Below are positions 1 to 12,364 of a stretch of 64,000 nt of DNA, in pieces. The stretch covers positions 13,558,518-13,622,517 of the forward strand of contig JAKZAP010000022.1 of NCBI GenBank assembly GCA_023053575.1, given 5' to 3'. The notes beneath the pieces are model-generated. The model saw nothing but the letters and a program-made list of their open reading frames with translations, made no database searches and was not told where the DNA came from. The position numbers were made by a program, and so were the translations under genes. The stretch is from Branchinecta lynchi. Taxonomy: Eukaryota > Arthropoda > Branchiopoda > Anostraca > Branchinectidae. Every line of letters starts with the position of its first letter. Within the stretch, counting starts at the first letter, position 1.

Positions 1-30
1 CTAATAAAATTTAATCTAATCTAATGTAAT

Positions 31-112
31 CCATTCTGGATTATTCTTGACCATTCCGGATTATTCCTGACTATTCCGGATTATTCCTGACCATTCCGGA
101 TTATTCCTTCGG
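31..112. repeat. 20-bp tandem repeat (ATTCCGGATTATTCCTGACC)
   Basis: About four imperfect copies of a 20-base unit in a row, seen directly. It is preceded by a short run of TAATCTAATC-like repeats at the window edge. No coding signal. Confidence 0.85.
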
Positions 113-1040
113 GACGTGTACACCATTCCGGGAGAGTCGTTGACCCCTCGCAGTACGTGCACGTACATACCTGTATCAATAACTTTCTGTGATTCTTCTC
201 GAAATATGGTTGCTGCTGCCATTGTTACTTCTTCGCGAACGCGTTTCTGAATCGCCGTTTTCGCTTGAAGAACTTCTATTTTTGCACATTCACGACCATT
301 TCCCTCATGTGGTTTGGTGACCACGAATTCCCTCGTGGCTCGCAGAACCGCTCTTGCCCTACAGAGAACCTTGGGGCAGACATAGTACTTACTGTCAACC
401 CGTCAGCGATATAAATCGCATTTTCTTTGCAGCTCGTAGTTTTACTAATTTCCATCTTTATCGGCTAGAAGAGAAGACCGAGATACTATCGAATACTGTC
501 GTTTTCATTTTAATACTTTTCCTAAGTTAATCCTTTGTAAGTAGTAGCGAGGAGTGGCGCAAAACCCCTCAGATTATCTTTCGCTAATCCCACCCCTTAT
601 TTGTAATCTGTTTTTGCCCTTTTGTACCTGTTGCATTACCTGTAGTGGCGAAAAATACCCAGTGGCAAAAAATCACGGTGGCGCTAAAGCAAGTATCTCG
701 TAAGCGTGTCCGTACGAATCAAAACCTGTGTAAATCAATCACCGCGATCTTTGGGTGCAGCTGTGATACCACTTCTGCCTTTCTTCCGCTAGCTACCCGA
801 TGAGGCTGGAGATCTTGTATTGGCGAGTATTTCCGGCCACTCGAGTCTGGGAAAATAGAAACAGCTTCCCGGAAAGCAAAGCCAAAATCCAACACATGCA
901 AGCACTCATGGAAAGCCGTTCGGCGTACGCTTCTTTTTTTCAAGAAATAAAAGGTTGAGATAATTTTTTTTAAAGAATGGATATTTACATGTTTTAATAA
1001 GTAGCCTACACAACTTTCTTGAGATCGCTTTCCAAAACCA
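113..1040. other. unassigned DNA downstream of the Tweety gene
   Basis: No gene or recognised repeat seen. Short open frames here have no domain-like sequence, no splice context and are not supported. Confidence 0.5.
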
Positions 1041-1190
1041 CACTGTAAAAAAAAATCTTGCTTTGCCTGCGATTAATCTCGTCTCTACTGAGATAATCTT
1101 TTCCCTCATTCAGATTAATCTTATCTCAGTAGAGATAAGATTAATCCCAGTATCAAATACTGCAGTTCCTCGGAGAAACTTTTTACAGTG
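1041..1190. mobile_element. MITE, family C (CACTGTAAAAA termini), copy 1
   Basis: Begins CACTGTAAAA and ends TTTTTACAGTG, an inverted terminal repeat. The interior is itself palindromic, with GATTAATCTTATCTC and its reverse complement around CAGTAGAGAT. Related copies lie at 13.3, 22.2, 38.0 and 47.9 kb; the last has flanking TA, which suggests a Tc1/mariner-type non-autonomous element. Confidence 0.75.
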
Positions 1191-1887
1191 CAGCTCTAAA
1201 ACTAAAATAATGATCTGTTTGTGACCCGATTTTCAGATTTGGCGGGAAAAAGACAAGAATGCACAAAATACACTGAAAAAAAAAATTTGACGTACAAATT
1301 AGGTTGAGACAATTTTGTGCCGCATCAATTAACTGATCCCAAATGAAAGTGAGGCAATACCTATGCCATCGTCTGTTACCTCAAAAATAGTATTGATATT
1401 TTTTTCCTATTTTTTTGATTAAGATGTTCTTTAAATTTTATTTGTGTGACAGGTCGTATGCGTCGTATAAATACAGCAATTAGGAAGATGGACGATTCGG
1501 TAATACAAGTGCTTGCATTTCCCTAAAATTCTCATTTCGTGGCGAATTCTTGCTCATTCACTTTTCCTTTCCTTCCTTCATTGTTACAGTATTCCACCAG
1601 CTTTCTTGTATAAGCTTATTTGAACTTCCAGAATCGACCGTGGCAGAGCCTTCAACTCCATCTACGAGCTGCAGCTCACGTATTCGGGCCGTGTTGGGTC
1701 GCCGCGAAGAGGCACCGCCCAAATCAGGAACCTCAACCAACGAAGCTGCCTAGCTGATATACCGAACAATTTCATTTTTTTACGGTCTTTTGTTTCATAG
1801 ATTATAGTGTTTTCGGATATCAGGAAGCCTAAGGGACAAGTATTGTTCCTTCTGATTGCGAATCAAAAGCCAGCCAGCTCCTCTGGC
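1191..1887. other. unassigned stretch
   Basis: A-rich unique-looking sequence. Two overlapping open frames of about 60 codons near 1550-1750 read on opposite strands and look like chance frames. Nothing else recognised. Confidence 0.4.
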
Positions 1888-2132
1888 AGTCGTCGGTGTC
1901 AAGCAGAAACCACGTATCTGGTCAAATTTGCTACTTCCACTTTTTGACAACGGTGCGTATCTCGATTGCCTCCGGCTCATAGTTTGGGGGATACAACCAA
2001 GATGGAAACCACGTATCTCCGATTAACATAGGGGGCTGTACTACTAACGAGAAACAGTTTTCATGTTTTTTTCACGTCCTGAAAAGTTTTGAAAAAGGGA
2101 GATACGTAGTTTACGCTCGACACCGACGATGT
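1888..2132. repeat. inverted repeat, arms ~35 bp
   Basis: The arm at about 1888-1922 (GTCGTCGGTGTCAAGC, then ACCACGTATCT) is matched in inverse orientation at about 2097-2132 (AGATACGTAGTTTACGC, then GACACCGACGAT), with a loop of roughly 175 bp. Probably the two ends of a small decayed transposon. Confidence 0.6.
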
Positions 2133-2137
2133 ATTGA

Positions 2138-2359
2138 TATGTAATAGTAAAAAATCCTATAACTGAATGTTCCTCAGACTGGGCCAATCTTAAGCAGTAG
2201 TATCCAGTAGCATCCAGTCTTGCTAATAGTAGCATGTAGAAGAATGCAGTAACACGGTAGCCTTGACATAGAAGCATGTGGTAGCGTCAGCTCGTACTGC
2301 ATGCTACTTTTTCGTACAACTTCATACTACTATTTTGAGATAATTTTTTTTTCATCGGG
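2138..2359. mobile_element. MITE, family E, copy 3 (left end decayed)
   Basis: The interior matches the copies at 11.6 and 15.2 kb: GTAGTATCCAGTAGCATCCA, CTTGCTAATAGTAGCATG, then TACTATTTTGAGATAA and a terminal CATCGGG. The left terminus seen in the other copies is not clear here. Confidence 0.7.
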
Positions 2360-2611
2360 GTGACCGTGCTATTCCAGGCCCGCCGTGCTCTCGTTGGCTG
2401 AAAATCGCTAAAACACGTTATGATGGCTTCGACAGCTTTCGATGATCGATGCCGCAAAGACACGAGTCTGCTGATTTATTATTGTTCTAAGGGCTTAACT
2501 TTGTATAATTTAATTATTGGTTTAAAAATTATATTAATTCTTTTTTCACTTATAGCCAAGGATGACCAAAAACCAATGCACATAACCTTGTCTCTCGCTT
2601 TTGGTCTATAA

Positions 2612-2986
2612 CAGGGGCGGATCCAGCCTTCCGTTCTAGGGGGGGGCGATTCTTACCGAAAAAAGTGGGGGTAGTGTCCTTTTCGTCGGCTACAAGGCTG
2701 ATTTTTTTTCGCGTTTTAAGTGTCACTGTCGGTCTCTTATTTAACGAAAATGTGGTTTTCATATATTACAATAATGTTAAAAACTGTACTTGATCAACGG
2801 ACAACTGTTTACAAGAAAAATTCAAGCTCCTGGCTCCACTTGTAAAAAGATTTTACAGTCTAGTTACAGTAGTTAGAACATGCGTTAATGCAGACTTCCG
2901 TAAGTGCAGTAAAACAAAACAAAAAATTACAGCCAGTCTAGGGGGGGGCGATCGCCCCCCTCGCCCCCCCTCTGGATCCGCCCCTG
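2612..2986. mobile_element. hAT-like MITE with perfect 8-bp target duplication
   Basis: The terminal inverted repeat is CAGGGGCGGATCCAG at the left and its complement CTGGATCCGCCCCTG at the right. The 8-base target duplication GTCTATAA lies at 2604-2611 and 2987-2994. The 8-bp duplication and CAGGGGCG ends are typical of hAT superfamily elements. At 375 bp it is too short for a transposase. Long G or C runs lie just inside both ends. Confidence 0.92.
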
Positions 2987-3279
2987 GTCTATAAGGTAAT
3001 GTTATCAGTCAGACTTCACTTTAGCAACTAACCTGTTGGGTATTCGCGAGATCTCGTAATCGCTTTCCGACGAGCGAAGCGCACCGCGAAATCTGTGGGA
3101 AAGCGATTCCTGGAATAACTTTCCACTTTCCCGCTGGACTGATCGCGAAAACGCATGGAAAGCTGACATCGCCGAGAAAATATTGAATTACAAACGTTTT
3201 CGACAAAATATGGTTCACTTAACGGTTCTTTGATTCTCATATGTTCTGTCGAAGTCATCTTAATTACGGTTGCCTTTTG

Positions 3280-4828
3280 TTTTTGGGATCCCAAAACGTA
3301 AGTGGAGGGATACCTATGACATCGCAAAAGTTGTCCGTCTGTCCGTCCGTCTGTAAGCACGATAACTCTCGAAGGTAATGAGATATTTTGATGAAACTTG
3401 GTGTGAGGGTTCGTTGGGTCGTCGGACCAGTCAAGTTCGTAGATGGGCTTTGTAGCTCTACATTTAGGGGTGGGGGAGGGGATTCAAATTAAGGGACAAA
3501 CAAAATATTTTGAAACAGTTAATGTGATAGTCGATTATGGGGTAAGAAGACATGCTGAACACGATGGTGAAAACCATTTTGTCATCGGACAAGTAGTTCG
3601 CCCGGAATCCGGCCAAAACCGGAAAGTTTGTTGAAAGTAAAAGTTTTATTTGAAGTTGATTAGATGTTCGATTTAGGGGTAGAAAGACATGCTGAAGACG
3701 ATGGTGAAAATTATTTTCTCGACGGACAAGTATTTCGCCCGGAATCCGGCCCAAACCGGAAAGTTTGTTGAAAGTAAAAGTTTTATTTGAAGTTGATTAG
3801 ATGTTCGATTTAGAGGTAGAAAGACATGCTGAAGACGATGGTGAAAATTATTTTCTCGACGGACAAGTATTTCGCCCGGAATACGGCCCAAACCGGAAAG
3901 TTTGTTGAAAGTAAAAGTTTTATTTGAAATTGATTAGATGTTCGATTTAGGGGTAGGAAGACATGCTGAAGATGATGGTGAAAACTATTTTCTCGATGGA
4001 CAAGTATTTCGCCCGGAATCCGGCCCAAACCGGAAAGTTTGTTGAAAGTAAAAGTTTTATTTGAAGTTGATTAAATGTTCGATTTAGAGGTAGGGAGACA
4101 TGCTGAAGACGATGGTGAAAACTATTTTCTCGACGGACACTTCGACCGGAATCCGGCCCAAACCGGAAAGTTTGTCAAAATTAAAAGTTTTATTTGGAGT
4201 TGATTAGATGTTCGATTAAGGGCAAGAAGACATGCTGAACGCTTATGTGAAAACAAGTTTCTACCCGGACATGTAGTTCGTCCGGAATCCGGCCAAAACC
4301 GGAAAACTGTTGGAAGTCAAAGTTTTATTTCTAGTTGATTAGATAAGCGATTTAGGGGTAAGAAGAGATGCTGAGTCCCTGTGTGACAATCGTATTTTAC
4401 CCGGACATATAGTTCGACCGGAATCCGGCTGGAATCGGAAAATTTGTTATAAGCTAAATTTCTATTTGAAGTTGATTAGATGTTCATTACTGGGGAAAGA
4501 AGATACCCTGATTTCGTCTTTGAGCTTTCTTTTTTCGCCGGATAAGTAGTTCCGGATAAGTAGTTCGGCCGGAACCGGGAAATTGGCAAAAATGGCAGGA
4601 AGTTTTCGTCAAAACAGATATGACTTATAGGGGTAAACACACATGCTGAATCCAAATCTGAACTTGGTTTTCTCAGGTGATTAGCTATTTGGCCTTAATC
4701 TGTTTCTGAATTTTAATTGTAAAAATGTTCAAGGAGTCTGGCGAAGACTGGATCTGGCTAAGACAAGACCCAGTTGTCTGGATCAGATATTGAATTTTTG
4801 GGATCCCATCGAAACCTTTGGTCTTGTT
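3280..4828 (-). mobile_element. family A repeat element (Helentron/HINE-like), copy 1, full length
   Basis: The element reads on the minus strand from AACAAGACC (4828) to a terminal GGGATCCC palindrome with flanking T and A runs (3280-3295). The core from about 3500 to 4500 is made of ~137-bp units, each with a CCGGAATCCGGC box, GACATGCTGAA and AAGTAAAAGTTTTATTTGA; the first four are very alike and later ones degenerate. Between core and terminus come CACACCAAGTTTCATC, GTTATCGTGC and a short GGAC microsatellite. A match to the 3' GGGATCCCAAAA palindrome recurs near the 5' end. This plan resembles HINE, DINE-1 and pearl-type elements; that assignment is inference. Confidence 0.85.
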
Positions 4829-4985
4829 ATTAGCGACGCTTGCACTCTTTTTTCCCGCCGAAACATTCAACTTTCCGCGGAGCTTTCCACTAGCCTCGTG
4901 GAATCACTTTCCGGGAAAGCTGCTTGGTTTCCAAAGCGTGAAAATCGGGTTGGAAAGTAAGGCAACTTTCCGAAATACCGCGCAA

Positions 4986-5211
4986 TCAAAATATTTTGTT
5001 TGTCCCTTAATTTGAATCCCCTCCCCCACCCCTAAATGTAGAGCTACAAAGCCCATCTACGAACTTGACTGGTCCGACGACCCAACGAACCCTCACACCA
5101 AGTTTCATCAAAATATCTCATTCCCTTCGAGAGTTATCGTGCTTACAGACGGACGGACAACTTTTGCGACGTCATAGGTATCCCTCCACTTACGTTTTGG
5201 GATCCCAAAAA
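4986..5211 (+). mobile_element. family A fragment (3' terminal module), copy 2
   Basis: Carries only the last ~225 bp of the element: TTTGTCCCTTAATTTGAAT, the CACACCAAGTTTCATC block, two GGAC units and the GGGATCCC end. It is nearly identical to the end of copy 1 in inverse orientation and of copy 9 (all carry GGTCCGACGACCCAACGAA), so these three form a young subfamily. Confidence 0.85.
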
Positions 5212-5349
5212 CTTCGAAGATTTTCTATACGCCCCTAATAAAGTTGTATGAAGGGGGAAAAAGCGATTTGGCTTTCGGTTCATACCGAGTAACACATTAT
5301 CCCCATGGAACAGTCAACGAGCAGTCAGCGCTGAAGTCGGAAGCCAGGC

Positions 5350-5545
5350 AGTACAGATTTGGGTACAGCACGAATAGAGGCAGGGGCATTTTAAACTGTT
5401 TTGAAAATGGCTAGGCCTAAGATGAATTAGGAATAGCCAAACCAGCCTGGATAAAGGTACACCACGAAGTAACACGTTGTAGCTGTAGAGCACAAAGAGA
5501 CGCAGAGGCATTTTAAACAGTTTTAAACATAGCCAGGCCTAAAAG
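5350..5545. repeat. two diverged tandem copies of ~120 bp
   Basis: A block with GAGGCAGGGGCATTTTAAAC, then ATGGCTAGGCCTAA, is repeated about 120 bp later as GCAGAGGCATTTTAAACAG, then TAGCCAGGCCTAA. No coding signal. Confidence 0.6.
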
Positions 5546-5950
5546 CCAGGCTTCACCTTCCAGATTACCAGACGTCCGGGGCTTCCGCATAGTCAAGCCA
5601 ACCCTTCCAGATTTTCATGATAATGATGACAGCTAATTTTGCTATTCTTCAACATCTCCTAGATGTCCCCTACGCATTTCAAATATCTCTTACAAATCAG
5701 TCACAACTGTCAGTCACTTTCCCTTTTCTTCCTACATTTGCATATTTGTTCTGTCTCTCGAATGGATTGCCTCTATGGTACCTTCCATCTGGAATCTGGG
5801 GTGCAGGGTTCCAGACGGTTTTGGGCTGGCTTCACCCAGATCCATCTCGACGAAAACGGCTTTCTGGAATCCGGAAGAAATATAGCCAACCTGACTGGAC
5901 AAACGCACCTAGACGGACTAGCGCACCTAGCGGCCGAAAAATAACTAATC
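5535..5950 (+). repeat. dispersed repeat shared with 55.1-56.0 kb
   Basis: The segment starting AAAAGCCAGGCTTCACC and continuing through GACAGCTAATTTTGCTATTC, GTTCTGTCTCTCGAATGG and ACGAAAACGGC matches 55095-56000 in the same orientation. The copy at 55 kb contains a foldback insertion absent here, so this copy serves as the empty site. An open frame of 116 codons here has no recognisable domain and is most likely a chance frame. Confidence 0.8.
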
Positions 5951-6250
5951 TGGACGGAACTTTATGAAGGGCGTATTACAGATTTTTGTGTGCAAATGGG
6001 TTCTATTTTTGCACTTTGAGAGCTTGGATGGCTCAGCGTGAGGTCAATGTGATCTGTTAGTTGATATACTAGCGAAAGATTCGTTACTTCTCACGCTTAC
6101 GCTACACCACAGTCATAATCACAGGATAAGTGTCACTACACTTATCCACTGCTTCTTGGCCGAAGATTGAGAATCAAGTGTCTTTATCTGTGTGTTTGTG
6201 TTTATTTATTTTCTTTCATTACTCCGCTTTTTCCAAAATGGCGGGTTATA

Positions 6251-7286
6251 AACAAGACCAAAGGTTTCGATGGGATCCCAGAATTTTAATATTTGCTCCC
6301 CACAATTCGGTCTTCAACAGACTTCTTAAACATTTTTACTTTTAGAATTACAAACAGGTTAAGGCCAATGGTAATTATCGTTGAAGACCAAGTTCATATT
6401 TGACAGAGCAAACCGGATACGCCAGCTGAATTTCAACAAGTTCAGATATCTGTTTTGGGCTGTCAAATATTCAGATACAGATTCAGCATATGGTTTACCC
6501 TATAGCCTACGTCGTATCTCCTTCCTTTCTTAATTCTGCCGAACTTCCGGTTTCGGCCGGATTCCTGACAAACTACTTGTCTGGGAAAAATCTAATGCTC
6601 AAAAACGAATTCAGCGTGTCTCCTTCCCCCTACATCCAACCTCTAATCAACTTCAGATTAAACTTTTACTTTTAACAAACTTTCCGGTTTCAGCCGGATT
6701 CTGAGCGATCTATAATTCCGGTGAAAAAATTATTGTCATATGCGAATTCAGCATGTCCTCTTACCTGCAAATCGAACATCTTATCAAACTTATACAAACA
6801 CTTTTACTTTTAATAAATTCTCCGGTTTGGCCAGATTCCGGCCGAACTAATTGTCCGGCGAGAAAATACATTTCATATTCGGAGTCATCACGTCTCCTTG
6901 CCCCTAAATCGTACCTCTATTCAACTTCACATTAAATTTTTACTTTTCACAAATTTTCCGGTTTTCACCGGATTCCGAGTGAACTATTTGTCCGACGAGA
7001 AAATAAATTTCATATTAGAATTCAGCATCGCTCCTTAACCCTAAATCAACTATCTCAATATCTTTCAAAATATATTTTGTTTTACCCTTAATCTGAAACC
7101 CCTCCCCCACCCTCACATATAGGGCTACAAAGCCCGTCTTCGAACTTGACCTGTACTTTGACCCAAAGGATCCTCCCACCAAGTTTCATCAAAGTATCTC
7201 AATCCCTTCGTGAGTTATCGTGCGGACAGACGAATAACTTTTGCGATGTCATAGGTATACCTCCACTTACGTTTTGGGATCCCAAT
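6251..7286 (+). mobile_element. family A element, copy 3
   Basis: Starts AACAAGACCAAAGGTTTCG, has about four diverged core units (CCGGTTTCGGCCGGATTC and similar) and ends CCACTTACGTTTTGGGATCC. More diverged than copies 1 and 9. The GGAC microsatellite is nearly absent (GGACAGACG only). Confidence 0.85.
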
Positions 7287-7532
7287 AAGTTACTTACTTA
7301 CCTACTTACAGCGTCAGAAGTATCAACTTTTTATTCATTCCGCTTGTGTGCTGCGAGCAGAATATCGGGTAGGGATTTTCGTCACCATGATCAATTTAAC
7401 TCGGAAAAGTTGAGATTTTTCCAATTTTAGGATGAACATGCAGAAATCCGGCCGGAAAATTCGGTGGACGGGGAATAACCAACTAAGCGTGGGTCCAAAC
7501 CGGCTATAAACTGGGTGATCACAAACCTTTAA

Positions 7533-7904
7533 AGGACCTCTCGCACTATTTACTATTCAACTTACATTATTTTAAAATATTTGAATACTTTTAAACTAGG
7601 CTGTGCTTTTAACAAATAGCCCACGGTTTTTGCTGTTTTAAGCCTTTCCCGAGAACCGTTGACTTACAGCGCAAACAGGAAATTTGTTTTACATAACCTG
7701 TTTTTCTGATGGAAAAACTTCTCACAGACAACCGTCGACAGCGTGATACACATCGAAGGTAGCAAAACACGGCAAGTGAGAAAACCAGCGTGGTTCTGTT
7801 AGAAGGGTTAGACTATACCGTACGAAATTGGGGTCTTCGGGTTTAGAAAATATGTAGTGATTGTGGAAGTAGGTTGCGTTAGTATTATAGGTAAGAGAAG
7901 TCCT
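7533..7904. mobile_element. TTAA-type non-autonomous element, copy 1
   Basis: Flanked by TTAA on both sides (7529-7532 and 7905-7908), with termini AGGACCTCTC and GAGAAGTCCT. A TTAA target is characteristic of piggyBac-type transposition. A diverged copy lies at 11063-11394. No transposase is encoded. Confidence 0.7.
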
Positions 7905-10140
7905 TTAACAGCGTATCCGTGTGCTGATCGATCAGTTTCATATACAAATTTTATTAGAACACATTACGAAAAGCTGCTACACAGGTATTTAGAAACATCA
8001 ACTAAAAGGTAAGAAATATAGACAAATAGGTGGACCAGGGTTAGGCAAGCCATCATTTGACCCAGGATACACGGAAAACCCTACGCCACCTTCAACATAA
8101 ACCCACCTCCCCCATAAACCAGGTCTTTGCTGAGAAACCAAACGCCAACAAAACAAACAAAACAAAACCCCACCCTCCAACAATTTTCAAACCAGACCAG
8201 GGGTACGGTGTACCCCTTGGGGGGAGAGGTGACAGTCCACCAAAAGCGAAAACTCGTTCAAACCTCAAGAATCATGAAAGACTAAAAGAAGCTCTCAAAT
8301 CCTAGATGCAACATGTGCATCAACATGTGCATCACTACGCGTCTATGTTTTGTACAGTTAAAGGGAATTGGCAATATTTCAGAAATAGGCCGGACATCAG
8401 TTAAAATAGCGGCCAGGAACGATCACGTAGGCTTAGTGAAACAGCTTGGCACCTACGAATATAATTCGCAGTGAGCTTGGGTCGATCGAATAGGTGCTTT
8501 GCGAGACTTCATATTCGTTCAAAATATATCAGATCACGGATCAAGGGTCAAGCAACATTTTTCAGGATGCTCAGGAGAAGAAAAACCGTTTAAAAATCTA
8601 TTTTTCAACCGACCTTGGTGATTTTCATGTCGAATAACATCTTTCTTTACAGCGGATAGAATCATTTCAGTTTTTATCTTACCGCTATATTAGTGATTTT
8701 CATGTCGGTTAGCTCTTTTTCACCGTTCTTCGGTCAAAGTGGATTAAAGTTTTCTTCGCGTATTTTGAGCAACTCGCGCATGTCAGGAAGCGCTTGTCGT
8801 AGGGGTATGAAATTTTACATTAGATGCAGGAGCCAGATCCATAGCCCTACCATCAATAATTATTTTCACAAAAAGTCGCTTTGCCCCTTAATGCGTGACG
8901 GCGACGACATGTGAACTCAGCTTCCGTACCACACACATTCGAAAAGTAAATTGACCGAAAAACAATAATACAAAAAAATAAAGATAAAAAAAGAAATTGA
9001 CAGTGAGAGAAAAGACTACCAGGTCTTACGGTTACTATGACCCGGCGATATGGTTGGGGTTATTCTCACCGAGGACGGGTCGCGACCAGACTTTCCGGTC
9101 GCCGTATCGTATTCCGGATTAATCCGCAACACACTGAATATTCGCAACCGAATTTCCGCACCGCACCATTAGTCACGTTGTATCAAAGCACCAGAGGATT
9201 TTCACTTGGGAACAAAAAATTAAAACACTAAAATTACTTATCGGACTAGCCAAGAATTATTTAACTTGAGTAATTAAACTGCCGTAATACTGAATTTCCG
9301 AAAACTTCCAAGCAGAAGTCTCAATCACAAGTGATAAATTCGTGAACAAAATGCATACCCGTAAAAAAAAAACTAATCTTTACGAAAACTTGAAGGAAAT
9401 GACAAATTCTGAAGACCCAAACGGCAGGTTCAGGAACATGGCAAACATCGCACATTTCAAGGGCGATTCTGGCGTTCTTACGGGTTCGCTTTACGAAAAA
9501 GCAAAGCAAATATCCGCCATGCGCAAAAACGCATGCAAAGCGTTCCGATAATACAACTTTCCAAGATAACTTTCAACTCACGTCGTGGATCCGCTTGACA
9601 GGACGATTGCTTAGTTTCAAATGATTCCGCAAACCGCTCTGTAAAGCGGAGCGCATTTTAGCAGAAGTCGCGATGACACAACTTTTGTTATGACTCTTTC
9701 AGGTATTTCGAGAGAAAATTTCTGTTAGTACCAATTCGAGGAAAGATAACACGTATAATGGGTCATAGCGACGTTATAGGAATTTCCGCATAACTGTAAA
9801 CCTTTCGCCCTCTGACCATTTTGCAGAAGTTATCTTCTACTGCCAAGGACCCTACGTTACTGCCCTTGACCCTTTTCCCCCCTACCACCTAGGAAGAAGA
9901 TTTTTTAGACCCGATTAGTCCCTATTCTGCTATTTTCATTTTTTGTATATAGTGCTTTCACTCCGTCATTGAAAGCTCATTGAAATTTTTAGTTTTCTTT
10001 TTCTTATACAAATGAACAAAATTTCATCATCATTATAACAGAAACATTCTGATAACGTTTAACACAAGGGCGCCCAAAGATGTATTGGTATTACCAAACT
10101 TCTGAAAGCGCAGCGGAGCTTTCCCAACGGCCAGAATAGC
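7905..10140. other. unassigned stretch with two weak open frames
   Basis: No recognised gene. The open frame 8057-8305 (plus, 82 codons) is rich in Lys, Pro and Asn and might be a retrotransposon ORF1 scrap. The frame 9342-9551 (plus, 69 codons) starts in a poly-A-rich context and shows no domain. CTTTCC/GGAAAG-rich patches recur here and at 3.1, 4.9 and 52.8 kb and may be an old repeat. Confidence 0.4.
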
Positions 10141-10172
10141 TAGCTTTTACAGACACAGCAGACATATGGGTC

Positions 10173-10888
10173 TAAACTAAGTTGTATCGGAATTCCACAC
10201 AAGCGTGAGTCGCACCCATTTGATATATTTTACCTCAGAAGAAATTTTTTAATTTATTCCTATCGGTGAATATATATTTGAATATACGTACAGCGCAGAA
10301 CGGCCAGCGAGTGGCCGGTCGTGTTTACATTTATAAAACGACCTAGGGACCATCAACTCATCTGTGGGCTCCTCGTCACTATGTACAGTAGAGGTATGTG
10401 TATTTGAACAGTTCCTTAATGTGAACAGTGGAGTTTTGGGCTAAACGGTAGAATGAAGATCCAAATACATATTCAGGTGTTTTCATTACCTATTACCTAC
10501 TTTGGCTAACTGATAGTTGACTTCAATCACAGCAAGTGCACTAAAAAGGCAAAGTCCAAAGTCAACAAGCGTTCACATAATATCTATAGAGGGTATGTTT
10601 GTTTGAACAGTTCCGTTAATGTAAACAGTGCAGTTTTGGGCTAAATGGTAGAATGAAGATCCAAAATACATATTCAAGTGTTTTCAGAGGCCGTATTACC
10701 TACTTTGGCTAACTGATAGTTGACTTTAGTCACAGCAAGTGCATGAAAATGACAAAGTCCAAAATCAACAAGCGTTCACATAATATTTATAGAGGCGAAA
10801 GCCTTTTGATGCAGTTATATTCTTATTATTATAAGCATGACTCTACTCTACGTAACGACTGTTTGGAATTCCGATACAACTTAGTCCA
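10173..10888. repeat. composite repeat: two ~200-bp tandem copies inside a 30-bp inverted repeat
   Basis: CTAAGTTGTATCGGAATTCC at about 10180 recurs inverted (GGAATTCCGATACAACTTAG) at about 10865. Between them, about 10388-10589 and 10590-10794 are tandem copies sharing TTTGAACAGTTCC, GTTTTGGGCTAAA, GGCTAACTGATAGTTGACTT and CAACAAGCGTTCACATAATA. Looks like a non-autonomous element with a duplicated core. Confidence 0.75.
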
Positions 10889-11062
10889 CACGGACAAATG
10901 CAGCTTTCCTGAACGAGCGAAGGAGTAAAATGCGGACAGGGGTCTACCTCTAAATAAGTGTTTTTGCGAATCCAGACACAGTAGGCAGTCATGGTCACAA
11001 TCATAATCTGTCGATTTCGGTACAACCTGCATGTCCACCAACATTTTTCTTGGCATCCTTAA

Positions 11063-11394
11063 AGAATCCCTCGCATTTACTGTTCCAACGTTGTAAAATA
11101 GACGAATACTTTAAAATTAGGCTCTGATTTTAACAAGTATCCCATGGCTTTGGTAAGTTTTTTTCCAGGCCAGTTGAATCCTAGCACAAAAGCGAAACAA
11201 GTTCTCTAACACGATTATGTGACGAGTGAGCTTCTTGCAAACAACCATCGGGACCACGAATGCGCATAGAGGCTATCTAAACAAGGAAAGTGTGAAAAGG
11301 TTAGAATGTACCACATGAATCTCGAGTCTCCGGCTTTACGGATGGAGCTATTGGGGGAGTAGCCTGCACTGATAGCATAGGTACAACAGGCCCT
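11063..11394. mobile_element. TTAA-type non-autonomous element, copy 2
   Basis: TTAA flanks at 11059-11062 and 11395-11398. The interior is collinear with the copy at 7.5 kb (TACTTTAAAATTAGGCT; CCCATGGCTTTGG against CCCACGGTTTTTG) but strongly diverged. Confidence 0.65.
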
Positions 11395-11614
11395 TTAAAG
11401 AACACGTCTTATCTACATTACTCCTACACTCCGGTCCCTAATTTACGAGGTTTTGAGCTCCCCATGTCATTTTTCGTCGACAGATGGCCTAGGACGAAAC
11501 AGACAGATTATATCATATGACCATGCAGTTATAAAAGCGCGTGATATGTTGTCGCTGGTCACCAGAGAGATTCAGAGCAGAGCAGAATAACACTAAGGAC
11601 TAGCGCCAAGACCT

Positions 11615-11909
11615 CCCGATGAAAAATTTGTAGCCTGCGTAGTAGTATAGTAGCAGTACGAAAACGTTGCATGTAATACTATGTAATAGCAAAGAATACT
11701 ATCATTTAATGTGTCTCATACTGGTCCAATCTTATGTAGTAGTATCCAGTAGCATCCTGTCTTGCCATAGTAGCATCCAATCTTGCTAATAGTAGCATAT
11801 AGTAGTATGCAGTAACACGGTAGCCTTGAAGTAGAAGCCATCGTTAGTACTGCATGCAACTTTTTCGCACTACTTCATAGTACCATTTTGAGATAAATTT
11901 TGCATCGGG
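11615..11909. mobile_element. MITE, family E, copy 1
   Basis: Termini CCCGATGAAAAATTT (left) and AAATTTTGCATCGGG (right) are inverted repeats. The interior repeats short blocks built on AGTAGTATCCAGTAGCATCC and ends TACCATTTTGAGATAA. Copies lie at 2.1, 15.2 and 46.3-47.1 kb. The target duplication is short or unclear. Confidence 0.8.
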
Positions 11910-12364
11910 CTGTGCTTTCCATGGTTTGCAAACGGGCCATATTCGTAGCGCCGCTTACTAGGTTTGCGACATTTAAAGCGAGACAAACTTGCGGGTTTAG
12001 AAATTTCTAGTAAAGGAAGTGCGGTCTGAAAACACCAAGGACACAATGGAGGCTCTACATTTATTTTGCTATGTTCAATATATAAAGTTATCGGAGCCAG
12101 CGCTGGTGAACGGCTGAATGAGTTTCAGTAGGGACATTCTCTATCGCTAATTGTGCTAGCATCGCTGATACTAGTGTGTGTCAATCTTGTCAAGTCTTGG
12201 CGGTACTCCCTAGTGTTATTTTGCTCTGATTCAGACTCTTACTGGGTATTTAGCAGCAGTTTACATTTCAAAGATGCCATACACTGAGTATTATCTAGTA
12301 TAAACATTCACCGAGGAAAAAAACACTAGAGCGACTTGGTTAATCACCTGAATACGTACAGCTG
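11910..12364. other. unassigned stretch
   Basis: Nothing recognised on either strand. No open frame above 60 codons and no inverted ends. Confidence 0.4.
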